IMG/VR virus record: IMGVR_UViG_3300017942_000005
Span: 1 to 31,749 of that record
Source of the DNA: a virus
DNA length: 31,749 nucleotides
Reading direction: 5' to 3' (one strand)
Shown here piece after piece: positions 1 to 6,670 of the stretch. The notes below the pieces were generated by a model. That model saw nothing but the letters and a program-made list of their open reading frames with translations. It had not been told where the DNA came from and ran no database searches. Positions within the stretch are counted from its first letter, which is position 1, and each line of letters starts with the position of its first letter. Position numbers and translations under genes: made by a program.

Positions 1-331
1 AGTCGATCTTTGCTTGCTCTTCGGCGTCCTCGCCGGCTAAGACCTTCGCCCGGGCAACCTCCCGGGCCCTTCGGATCTCAGCCGCGGCCGCGGTCATGTG
101 GTTGGCTCGATGGTTTCGGAGAATCTGCGTGCCCGTGTGGAATTCGGCCCGAACCTCGGAGATTGATTTGACCACGAGGGCCGCTTCAATCTCAGCACGC
201 CTAGCGTCCAAACAAACGCGGCAGAAGCCGCCGGCTCGCCCGAGTTTACCAGGGACGCGCTTGACCCTGACGTCGGTCGACGGGTGCGGATCGTCGGTTA
301 GAGCAGTGTATGGTTCCGTTAGATTCGGCAT
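1..331 (-). CDS. Small zinc/HTH-like phage protein, partial (3' end outside window)
   Basis: The reading frame opens with ATG at 331-329 and stays open to the window edge, giving 110 codons with the C-terminus missing. A CxxC pair (FCRVC, residues 37-41) is followed by RRAEIEAAL, a helix-turn-helix-like stretch and RNHRANHM. This spacing (CxxC, R..IE.AL, then R.H..NH) resembles a small phage DNA-binding family sometimes annotated as a terminase-small-subunit-like or regulatory protein. That role is inferred from pattern only. The tail is Ala/Arg/Glu-rich and probably helical. It starts 8 bases after the helicase stop codon, so it is probably co-transcribed with it. No good Shine-Dalgarno site is seen at the start. 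Confidence 0.7.
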   Translation of the reverse strand, partial: MPNLTEPYTALTDDPHPSTDVRVKRVPGKLGRAGGFCRVCLDARRAEIEAALVVKSISEVRAEFHTGTQILRNHRANHMTAAAAEIRRAREVARAKVLAGEDAEEQAKID

Positions 332-339
332 GGTTTTGG

Positions 340-1712
340 CTAGTACAAATCCGCTTGGTTGGACTCACCTTCGATTTCAGCCTCATTCACGTTGCACATC
401 TGAAATTGCAAGTACTGCCGGTTGAACCGGAGGTAACAGCTCCCGGTTGGCCCGTTTCGTTGCTTCGCCAAAATGAACTTTACCACGGGGGTCTTACTGT
501 CGCGATGTAGAAAACAAACTAAGTCCGCGTCTTGTTCGATCGCGCCAGATTCTCGAAGGTCCGACAAATGCGGCCGGCGGTTTTCTTTTTCGATGCCCCG
601 GCTAAGTTGACTGAGAGCGATTACCGGGCAATTCAGATCCTTTGCCAGCGCCTTCAGGTCGCGGGACACGCCTGCAACTTCCTCTTGGCGGTTCCGGGCG
701 GCCAGAGGATTAGACACGAGTTGCAGGTAGTCTACGATTACCAAGTCAATTTGCCCTTGTTCGAGCGCAAGCCGCTGGGCCCTGGCTCGAATCTGCGTCG
801 ACTTGAGCGCCGCTGAATCGTCAACCCAAAGTTTCATCTCCGAGATTCGCCGCCAAGCATCGCTGAGCCGATCCCATTCGTGACGCTCCACGTAGGCGGA
901 TCTGAGCCGGTGAGAATCAAGTTGTGTCTGTCCCGCGAGCGTGCGCGACATCAATTGCTCGGCCGACATCTCGAGGCTGAAGAAGCCGACAACGCGATCA
1001 GACTTGGCCGCATACTCTGCAAAGTTCAAAGCGAGCGCCGTCTTGCCTTGGCTGGGCCTGGCGGCCAGGATAATCAAGTCGGGCGCCTGCCAGCCAGCCG
1101 TCAAAGCGTCGATATCCGGAAAACCCGAGCTCACCCCCGTGTTTGCCGCATACGAGCCCTGGTGTTGTTCGAAGAGCTGCTCAATTCTGGAAATCACGCG
1201 GCCGGTTATTTCGCCCGCAGACTCAAGCCCGCCCTTCGCCGTTTGCCGGTCGAGGCTCAGAAGCGCCTTCTCGGCCGATGTGATGATTTCCTGGCTTGAA
1301 TCCTCGGCTTCAATCGCGCGGGCCTGCACCTGGGCCCCAAAGCGGATCAAAGCGCGAAGCGTCGACTTCTCGCGGAGGATTGGCAGGTACGGCTTCAGTG
1401 TGTTCGTCCTGGGAACTCCATCGATCAAGCTGGCGAGATAAGTAGCGCCGCCGACCTGCTCAAATTCTCCCTCTAGCCTGAGTGCGTCGCTGAGTGTGAG
1501 GAAGTCGACAACTTGGCCAGCCTGTGAAAGCTTCAGCATCGCGCGGTAAATTCTCCGGTGACTCTCGAGGTAAAAATCATCCAAGCGCGCCAAGTCGGAT
1601 AATTCCGCCAGCACGAGGTTATCGAGCAACACGGCGCCTAAGACCGATTTTTCAATTTCCACGGCACACGGCATGCCTTTTTCCAAAAACGCATCACCAT
1701 GAATTTGGTTTT

Positions 1713-1716
<4 letters not shown>
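340..1716 (-). CDS. dnaB: Replicative DNA helicase, DnaB family
   Basis: 458 residues, full length for the family. The N-terminal helical domain (about 18-120) has the usual AVEIEKSVLGAVLLD opening. The RecA-like ATPase domain has Walker A ARPSQGKT (219-226), Walker B LVIVDYLQL (325-333), the SQLSRGIE motif (369-376), DLRESGAIEQDAD (386-398) and the C-terminal KQRNGPTG motif (418-425) that supplies the arginine finger region. It should act as the hexameric 5'-3' helicase at the phage fork. The start is TTG at 1716 and overlaps the stop of the upstream DUF1376 gene (TTGA), with AGGGGG just before it. Met15 (base 1674) is an alternative start where family similarity begins. No intein or insertion is seen. 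Confidence 0.96.
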
Positions 1717-2567
<851 letters not shown>

Positions 2568-2941
2568 GAGCGCCCCCTTTCACACGTATAGGATAGCATC
2601 GAAAACCGTCCCCGCTCTGGTAACACAAGCATCCACACGGTTTGAAGATTAGGAAGCAAGGCCAGGGGAGCGACCCCCGGCCCGTCGACAGGATGCTTAC
2701 CTTACCCCCGTGTGAAGGCCCGCCCATCCTATCACCCCCCCCTCAGCGAGTCAATAGCCGGTTCAAAATGTCATTTTTGCGATATTTACCCCAGGCGATG
2801 TTTAGAATGCGCCAAAGTTTTGTGGAATTCTGGTATAGCCAAACGCCCCAAGTGTGGTGGAACGCCCCGTATAGAATTTACACTGTTTGTTGATAACAAA
2901 GGGGTTAGGGCCTGGCCTTTCGGTTGCAGTATCGAAGACGC
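2568..2941. other. Divergent intergenic control region
   Basis: 374 bases without a convincing gene, between the leftward replication genes and the rightward small-gene cluster. The left part is a 150-nt leader for the DUF1376/dnaB transcript and includes a strong hairpin at about 2657-2679 (GGCCGGGGG on the minus strand pairing with CCCCTGGCC, loop TCGCT-like, no U tract). The leftward promoter lies at 2726-2754. On the rightward side only weak candidates are visible, such as TATAGAAT at 2871-2878 without a good -35. An A+T-rich stretch lies at 2765-2880. Confidence 0.6.
2726..2768 (-). promoter_or_regulatory. Leftward promoter for the DUF1376-dnaB transcript
   Basis: On the minus strand TTGACT (2754-2749) and TAGGAT (2731-2726) are separated by 17 bases, a good sigma70-type arrangement. 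It is preceded by TTGAACCGGCTA, a weaker copy of the CCTGAACGGG/GAATT box found at other promoters in this window. TAGGATGGGC is shared exactly with the rightward promoter at 24709. Predicted transcription starts near 2719, giving a leader of about 150 nt. Confidence 0.6.
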
Positions 2942-3586
2942 ATGGCAAAGAAACAGAAACGAGACAGAGAGCAGCCCGATTTAGAATACGGCTTTGTGCT
3001 GGAGGGAGAGTTGTTTGACCAATCTCCAGAGCCTCACGCTTATGACTGCGAATGTGAACAATGCCGGTCTGTCTCCCAGATAATCACAGCGAAAAACGTC
3101 GATGGGTATATCTGGGGCGACGGGGAAATTGAGGTGTACACCTCCAACTGTTTGCGAGATTCGCGCTTAAAAACCCAACGGAGGACTCAGATGGCAATGA
3201 CACCGAATAATATCCAGAAATCACTCTGGCCCTGGCTCACCCAGAAGGGCCCGACCGCCGGCAACCTGGCCGACCTCGAAATGGCTCAGGAAATCGACCG
3301 TATTCTCAGGGACGCGCAGGCCAAAACGTTTGAGATGCGCGCGCCCTACTTCGAGGTTGAGAAACAATTCAGGGCCGAGATTGACCGGCTTAGAAAGAAA
3401 CTCCTGTCGATCAAATGGTACATCGTGAGTGAAGCTGTCCAGAAGTTCGGGCGGCCGAATCCGCGGCATCCTGATTGCTCGACGTGTTTGACGCAAAGCG
3501 TTTTTCCAGGTGGGCCGGACCACGAGCCAAGCGAGTACTGCAGATCTGGGAAGCGTCCTCACTGCAGCTGCGATTCCTGTTTCTGA
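2942..3586 (+). CDS. Cysteine-rich hypothetical protein, first gene of the rightward cluster
   Basis: 214 residues from ATG 2942 (an in-frame TTG lies at 2924). I do not recognise the family. The N-terminal part has a CECEQC motif (about residues 35-40). The middle is a charged helical stretch rich in Glu and Arg. The C-terminus is again Cys-rich (CSTC, then CRSGKRPHCSCDSC), suggesting one or two metal sites. An internal in-frame ATG at 3191 has a near-perfect GGAGG 6 bases upstream, much better than the site before 2942, so a 131-residue product starting MAMTPNN is likely made as well or instead. Position at the head of a small-gene string suggests an early phage function, which is inference. 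Confidence 0.65.
   Translation: MAKKQKRDREQPDLEYGFVLEGELFDQSPEPHAYDCECEQCRSVSQIITAKNVDGYIWGDGEIEVYTSNCLRDSRLKTQRRTQMAMTPNNIQKSLWPWLTQKGPTAGNLADLEMAQEIDRILRDAQAKTFEMRAPYFEVEKQFRAEIDRLRKKLLSIKWYIVSEAVQKFGRPNPRHPDCSTCLTQSVFPGGPDHEPSEYCRSGKRPHCSCDSCF
3180..3193 (+). promoter_or_regulatory. Strong internal ribosome binding site with ATG
   Basis: GGAGG at 3180-3184, a six-base spacer and ATG at 3191, in frame inside the 2942-3586 gene. It is far stronger than the upstream start context and decides a probable second or alternative start. Confidence 0.65.
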
Positions 3587-3620
3587 AGTATGGTATGGTA
3601 ATTGAAAGGACTTAATCGAT

Positions 3621-3791
3621 ATGAACACTATAGCGCGTCTTGACGTTTTCGGCCCGGCTGGAATTTGGCTCTACACGATCGACAGCGGATTGATTGACCT
3701 GCTGATCGAACGAGCCGACAGCATTTACCGCAATCAACCCACCTGGCGGCCAGTGCTGAGCGCGGCCAGCGTAGCCCGAACGGGGAATTGA
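3621..3791 (+). CDS. Small hypothetical protein (56 aa)
   Basis: ATG at 3621 follows AAAGGA (3604-3609) at about 11 bases, and the frame runs to TGA at 3789-3791. The product begins MNTIARLDVFGPAG and contains a hydrophobic-to-amphipathic helix (IWLYTIDSGLIDLLIERADSI). No family is recognised. It lies between two genes with clear ribosome sites and has normal amino acid composition, which supports coding. Its stop codon is embedded in the TTGACA of a repeated promoter-like box (3775-3793). Confidence 0.5.
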   Translation: MNTIARLDVFGPAGIWLYTIDSGLIDLLIERADSIYRNQPTWRPVLSAASVARTGN

Positions 3792-3793
3792 CA
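3775..3793 (+). promoter_or_regulatory. Copy of the CCTGAACGGG-GAATT box with TTGACA
   Basis: CCCGAACGGGGAATTGACA. Sixteen of its bases (GAACGGGGAATTGACA) differ at only one position from the box at 24677-24692. TTGACA could serve as a -35, but no good -10 is found 16-18 bases downstream; TATTAA at 3806-3811 is too close. It may be an operator or an internal promoter for the gene at 3918. Confidence 0.5.
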
Positions 3794-3818
3794 GCGCCGT
3801 CATACTATTAATTGAAAA

Positions 3819-3866
3819 CCCCGATCCGCGCCGGGGAGTAGCGCGGGAAACAAGCTGGTGAATCCA
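3819..3866 (+). promoter_or_regulatory. Two leader hairpins before the 3918 gene
   Basis: CCCCG (3819-3823) pairs with CGGGG (3832-3836), and GCTGG (3852-3856) pairs with CCAGC (3862-3866) around the loop TGAAT. Both lie in the 126-base gap before the ribosome site at 3905. The second resembles the hairpin at 5826-5846. Confidence 0.5.
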
Positions 3867-3917
3867 GCACCGGGCAACAGCGATCTGAAGGGGCAACTAA
3901 AATCAGGAGATACGATA

Positions 3918-4400
3918 ATGACACAAGAAACTGTAACCTACGAAGAGATCAGCGAGGAGCTTAACAGCTGCATATCCGCCGACGATATGCAGAAATACGC
4001 GCAGTGGCTGTATACTTCCGGTGCCCTAGACGAGAGCGAGCAGGTATTCAGCGTGACTGGTCCACTCGCTCCATGGAGCCTCCCTGACGCAGCAGAGGAA
4101 TTCTGGACGGACGGCGCAGATATGCTCGTCATGTTCCCTGACTGCTCGACCCATGGCCTGAATTGGGCATATTGGGACAACTCCAATAGGAGTTGGAGAG
4201 AGCCGAGGGACCGGGATTTCGCGCTTGCTGGTACTAAGGGTAGCAAATACGCGGTCGAGCCCGGCACTAAATGCGACCGCTGTCACGAAAAACTGACCGA
4301 CGATGAGCGCCTCAATAACGAGATCGAAAACGAGGAGCAAGACGGCAATAGCTCCCTCTGCTCGGAATGTCAGGAGATCGAAGAGTCTCTCACTGATTAG
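3918..4400 (+). CDS. Hypothetical protein with C-terminal zinc ribbon (160 aa)
   Basis: ATG at 3918 is preceded by AGGAGA (3905-3910) at 7 bases, and decides the start over the upstream in-frame codon at 3858. The protein is acidic. The body contains a Trp-rich segment (APWSLPDAAEEFW; LNWAYWDNSNRSW). The C-terminal part has CDRC followed some 30 residues later by CSEC, a zinc-ribbon-like pair of CxxC knuckles. No family is recognised. Its place in the rightward small-gene cluster suggests an accessory or host-takeover role, which is a guess. Confidence 0.75.
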   Translation: MTQETVTYEEISEELNSCISADDMQKYAQWLYTSGALDESEQVFSVTGPLAPWSLPDAAEEFWTDGADMLVMFPDCSTHGLNWAYWDNSNRSWREPRDRDFALAGTKGSKYAVEPGTKCDRCHEKLTDDERLNNEIENEEQDGNSSLCSECQEIEESLTD

Positions 4401-4406
4401 TCTTAT

Positions 4407-4477
4407 GGTCCCGCTGTGGCTCCTGATGCTCGCTCGGCTATTCAGAGCAGCCCGAAAGGGTTTTCCACGGCGGGACC
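4407..4477 (+). ncRNA. Candidate structured RNA element with a 13-bp closing stem
   Basis: GGTCCCGCTGTGG (4407-4419) pairs with CCACGGCGGGACC (4465-4477) over 13 positions with one G-U pair. Inside is CCC-GAAA-GGG, a GNRA-type tetraloop hairpin followed by TTTT. It occupies most of the gap between the genes at 3918 and 4501 and ends just before the AAAGGAG of the next gene. It could be a cis-regulatory leader, a processing site or a stable small RNA. No known RNA family is recognised; it is not a tRNA (no T-arm). Confidence 0.45.
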
Positions 4478-4500
4478 GCCCATCGAAAGGAGTAGCGAAT

Positions 4501-4746
4501 ATGGAACCCTCTGGACGATTGAGCGATGAAGATATCTGCCTCGCGGATCAAGTGCTCGAATTCAGTGATAGTCAGATGTACAACTGGCCGGGCGAATTGT
4601 TGGAAGCACTCCGGCTTTACCCCGAGCAGGTTCTTGAGAGCACGGCGAACGGAAAACTCCGGCGCGTACATCGCATCACGGTCCCCGGCTACTATTATCG
4701 CGATACAATAGAGCCTCTGATTCGGCGATTGCCGGGCGCCAAGTAA
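4501..4746 (+). CDS. Small hypothetical protein (81 aa)
   Basis: ATG at 4501 follows AAAGGAG (4486-4492) at a good distance. The product begins MEPSGRLSDEDI. It is a soluble mixed-charge protein with an acidic first half (YNWPGELLEALRLYPEQVLE) and a basic second half ending RRLPGAK. No family is recognised. It sits in the rightward cluster with hairpins on both sides. Confidence 0.7.
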   Translation: MEPSGRLSDEDICLADQVLEFSDSQMYNWPGELLEALRLYPEQVLESTANGKLRRVHRITVPGYYYRDTIEPLIRRLPGAK

Positions 4747-4761
4747 CGGCAACAACAGCAA

Positions 4762-4779
4762 CCGCGCCGCCCAGCGCGG
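4762..4779 (+). promoter_or_regulatory. Intergenic hairpin
   Basis: CCGCGC (4762-4767) pairs perfectly with GCGCGG (4774-4779) around a 6-base loop. It lies in the 50-base gap, directly before the AAGGAGA of the next gene. Confidence 0.45.
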
Positions 4780-4796
4780 GGACAAGGAGATTGAAA

Positions 4797-4988
4797 ATGT
4801 CACAAGCACAAGCACTGAGCGTAAAGGAAGCGAAAGCAGCCGGACTGGTGCTGCCTTACGATCCTGCCCGCGACACTGGCTATGTCGTCATCTGCGGCGG
4901 CAGGGTCGAGCAAGACAGTAACGGTCACCCGATTGTAACCAACGAGTCAGAGGCCTTGGCTCGCGTGGCTGCGCTGGACTGCGATTAA
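4797..4988 (+). CDS. Small hypothetical protein (63 aa)
   Basis: ATG at 4797 with AAGGAGA (4784-4790) six bases upstream. The product begins MSQAQALSVKEAKAAG and contains a beta-like segment DTGYVVICGGRVEQDSNG and an acidic Ala-rich C-terminus. No family is recognised. Clear ribosome site and cluster position support coding. The stop is followed by a TTTTTT run and a hairpin-containing repeat shared with the gap after the next gene. Confidence 0.7.
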   Translation: MSQAQALSVKEAKAAGLVLPYDPARDTGYVVICGGRVEQDSNGHPIVTNESEALARVAALDCD

Positions 4989-4995
4989 TTTTTTC

Positions 4996-5019
4996 CCGCC
5001 GCAGCGGACTCCGCGGACA
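4996..5019 (+). repeat. Intergenic repeat, copy 1 (palindrome GCGGACTCCGC)
   Basis: CCGCCGCAGCGGACTCCGCGGA, containing the perfect palindrome GCGGA-C-TCCGC at 5004-5014. A near-identical element follows the next gene. It begins a few bases after a stop codon and precedes the start at 5029. Confidence 0.6.
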
Positions 5020-5028
5020 GGTTAAACA

Positions 5029-5220
5029 ATGACTACTATGCTTAAACATCAACCGAAATCAATCTATATCGACGTTGACACTGATTTGCAACTTACTCCG
5101 TTGCTCGCGGCGCTGACCCGTCGCGTGAAAGTCGGGATGCGAATCTCTCTCAGGAGCGGAATGGTTCTGCAACGCTCGGACGCACGCAGAAGCGGCATAG
5201 CTTGGATCACAGTGAAGTAA
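5029..5220 (+). CDS. Small hypothetical protein (63 aa)
   Basis: ATG at 5029 (MTTMLKHQPKSIYIDVDTD) with only a weak ACAGG ribosome site. An alternative ATG lies at 5038. The protein has a beta-rich centre (SIYIDVDTDLQL), a Leu/Ala helix and a basic C-terminus (RISLRSGMVLQRSDARR). No family is recognised. It is flanked on both sides by copies of the same palindromic intergenic repeat, so gene plus repeat may be a small transposed or duplicated module. Confidence 0.6.
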   Translation: MTTMLKHQPKSIYIDVDTDLQLTPLLAALTRRVKVGMRISLRSGMVLQRSDARRSGIAWITVK

Positions 5221-5223
5221 TAC

Positions 5224-5246
5224 CCGCCACGGCGGACTCCGCGGAA
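5224..5246 (+). repeat. Intergenic repeat, copy 2 (palindrome GCGGACTCCGC)
   Basis: CCGCCACGGCGGACTCCGCGGAA, matching the element at 4996-5019 at all but about two positions, with the same palindrome (5232-5242). It starts three bases after the stop of the 5029 gene. Confidence 0.6.
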
Positions 5247-5259
5247 CTTCTTAACTTTG

Positions 5260-5349
5260 CTGGTCTGTACGTGACCCGGCCCGACCCTGCGGTGACAACG
5301 CGTCAGAGCGAATGGCTTGGGGAGATGTCCCCCTTGACGTACAGACCGG
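5260..5349 (+). ncRNA. Candidate structured RNA element in the 5221-5408 gap
   Basis: GGTCTGTACGT (5262-5272) and ACGTACAGACC (5337-5347) are perfect 11-base complements; the stem extends to 13 through a T-G and a C-G pair. Inside, GGGGA and TCCCC (about 5320-5332) form a second hairpin. A frame through this stretch is open and in phase with the gene at 5409 (from GTG 5271 or ATG 5325), so an N-terminal extension of that gene is the competing explanation. Confidence 0.4.
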
Positions 5350-5408
5350 CCGGCCGCCCCGATGAAGAGGGGATTGAGGAACGAATTCAACGAATAAGGA
5401 GATTGATT

Positions 5409-5813
5409 ATGTTTATTGGAGGAATCGTTATCTACAGCGCCCAGGCTGAATTGGAGCGCTGGGGCTATCCACGCACCTACAGCGAAGAGGTTGAATATGA
5501 TCGGGCTATGCAAGAAGCCAGGAGCATTGGCTCGAATCGGAATCCTCTTCCCCGCAACTTTTCAGAAGAGGGGGCTCGACGGCTGTTCTTTGTCTTGGGG
5601 CATAACGGACTTGAACCGTTCAAAACGATGGACGACGCGAAAGAGGCATCGGCCTCGAAGTTGGCTCGCTGGAAAAGTGTAGCCAGCACGCCGGACGCGA
5701 TTGACGAATTCCCGGTGTTCGCCGGGGCTGACCTACTGGATAATCCGCCAAAGGAAATCGTGCTGGGCAACGGCAGATACCCGTTCTTGACACACGTATA
5801 CGAAACCAGATAA
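5409..5813 (+). CDS. Hypothetical protein (134 aa)
   Basis: ATG at 5409 with AAGGAG (5396-5401) eight bases upstream. The product begins MFIGGIVIYSAQAELERWGY, with a hydrophobic N-terminus too short for a clear membrane segment, then a charged helical body (ARRLFFVLGHNGLEPFKTMD; ASASKLARWKSVAS). No family is recognised. The frame continues upstream without a stop to about 5202, but no ribosome site supports an earlier start. Confidence 0.7.
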   Translation: MFIGGIVIYSAQAELERWGYPRTYSEEVEYDRAMQEARSIGSNRNPLPRNFSEEGARRLFFVLGHNGLEPFKTMDDAKEASASKLARWKSVASTPDAIDEFPVFAGADLLDNPPKEIVLGNGRYPFLTHVYETR

Positions 5814-5825
5814 ATCAAATCGCTA

Positions 5826-5846
5826 GGCTGGAGCGGAAATCCAGCC
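5826..5846 (+). promoter_or_regulatory. Intergenic hairpin before the secreted-protein gene
   Basis: GGCTGG (5826-5831) pairs with CCAGCC (5841-5846) around a 9-base loop. It resembles the hairpin at 3852-3866 and lies 15 bases before a perfect AGGAGG. Confidence 0.5.
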
Positions 5847-5873
5847 ACATTCTGAAACCTAGGAGGAACTCAA

Positions 5874-6146
5874 TTGAAAAGAATATTTCTAATCCTTACG
5901 CTGGTCGCGCTTTCCATTTGCGCCAGCGCGAACACCGTCAACCGAGCTAACCGCGCTCACCGCGCAATGTCGCAAGACGATTGTGCGGACTGCGCGTATA
6001 GCGCCGATCACTACGCCTCGGCTTATGAGGCGCTGTGTGACGTGCGTGGAGGCACTGAGGAAGAGTGCCAGGCAATTTACAATTTTCGATATCAGGACTA
6101 TTGTATCGAGCATTGTTCTCCATGCGCGGCGTGTATCTTGCAATAG
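5874..6146 (+). CDS. Small secreted cysteine-rich protein (90 aa, TTG start)
   Basis: The start is TTG at 5874, chosen because AGGAGG (5861-5866) lies 7 bases upstream and the first codons give a textbook signal peptide: MKR, then a hydrophobic core (IFLILTLVALSI) and an ASA-N cleavage site near residue 20. The mature part of about 70 residues has eight cysteines (DC, ADC, LC, EC, YC, HC, PC, AC), many spaced CxxC, suggesting a disulfide-bonded extracytoplasmic protein. LSIC in the signal is a poor lipobox. No family is recognised. Roles such as superinfection exclusion or envelope modification are possible but unproven. It ends the rightward cluster, convergent with the groES-like gene. Confidence 0.75.
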   Translation: MKRIFLILTLVALSICASANTVNRANRAHRAMSQDDCADCAYSADHYASAYEALCDVRGGTEEECQAIYNFRYQDYCIEHCSPCAACILQ

Positions 6147-6161
6147 CACGTAGCGCGCCAC

Positions 6162-6191
6162 GGGCCGGGAGTAGATCACCGAAACCGGCCC
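6162..6191. terminator. Possible hairpin terminator between convergent genes
   Basis: GGGCCGG (6162-6168) and CCGGCCC (6185-6191) are perfect inverted repeats around a 16-base loop, lying in the 62-base gap between two converging operons. No U tract follows on either strand, so termination by this hairpin alone is doubtful. Confidence 0.35.
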
Positions 6192-6208
6192 ACGCAACGA
6201 CAAAAGAG

Positions 6209-6670
6209 TTATGTGCCGGCTTTCCACTTCTCAGGATTCCCCCGGGTAATCACCGCCACGATTTCATCCTCTTTCACGATGATATAGTTACAATCGCGCT
6301 CAAGTTCAATTTCCGTCCCGGCGAATTTGCCGAGTAAAACGTGATCTCCTACCTCCAACGGGATCGGAATATGGCCGCCTGTCCCAAGTAGACGCTTGCC
6401 GGGCCCCACTGCCAGAACGTCGGCTTCTTGGCCCTTGGGTTTCCAGACGTCAGGCGTAACAAGCAAGTTGCCAGAATCATAGAACGGCTGAGCCTCGCGC
6501 ATTCGAACGACAACGCGATCAAGCATCGGCTCGGGCACGCCAGGCTTGATTACTCCCGGGTGATTGATAGGCGCCCTCGCCTCCGTTTTTTGGGCCGTCC
6601 TGCGGCGCTTTGCCATGTGCTCGATCCGTTTGAGTTGACGCTGCGGTTTCGGCCGTGGGTGAACGCTCAT
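6209..6670 (-). CDS. groES: Phage GroES-like co-chaperonin (Cpn10)
   Basis: 153 residues. Residues 46-141 follow the Cpn10 fold pattern: PMLDRVVVRM, a mobile-loop-like segment (AQPFYDSGNLLVTPDVWKP), GQEADVLAVGPGKRL, a roof-loop region, PLEVGDHVLLGKFAGTEIEL and the closing YIIVKEDEIVAVI. The product should cap a GroEL ring, as T4 gp31 and other phage co-chaperonins do, to fold virion proteins. A basic extension of about 45 residues precedes the domain; Met19 is an alternative start. The stop of the upstream gene overlaps its ATG (ATGA). It is the last gene of the leftward early operon. No groEL is present in the window, so the host ring is presumably used. Confidence 0.88.
   Translation of the reverse strand: MSVHPRPKPQRQLKRIEHMAKRRRTAQKTEARAPINHPGVIKPGVPEPMLDRVVVRMREAQPFYDSGNLLVTPDVWKPKGQEADVLAVGPGKRLLGTGGHIPIPLEVGDHVLLGKFAGTEIELERDCNYIIVKEDEIVAVITRGNPEKWKAGT

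Noticed and set aside
4407-4477. tRNA-like 71-nt element
   Set aside because: The long closing stem is 13 bp rather than 7, and there is no T-arm or anticodon arm.
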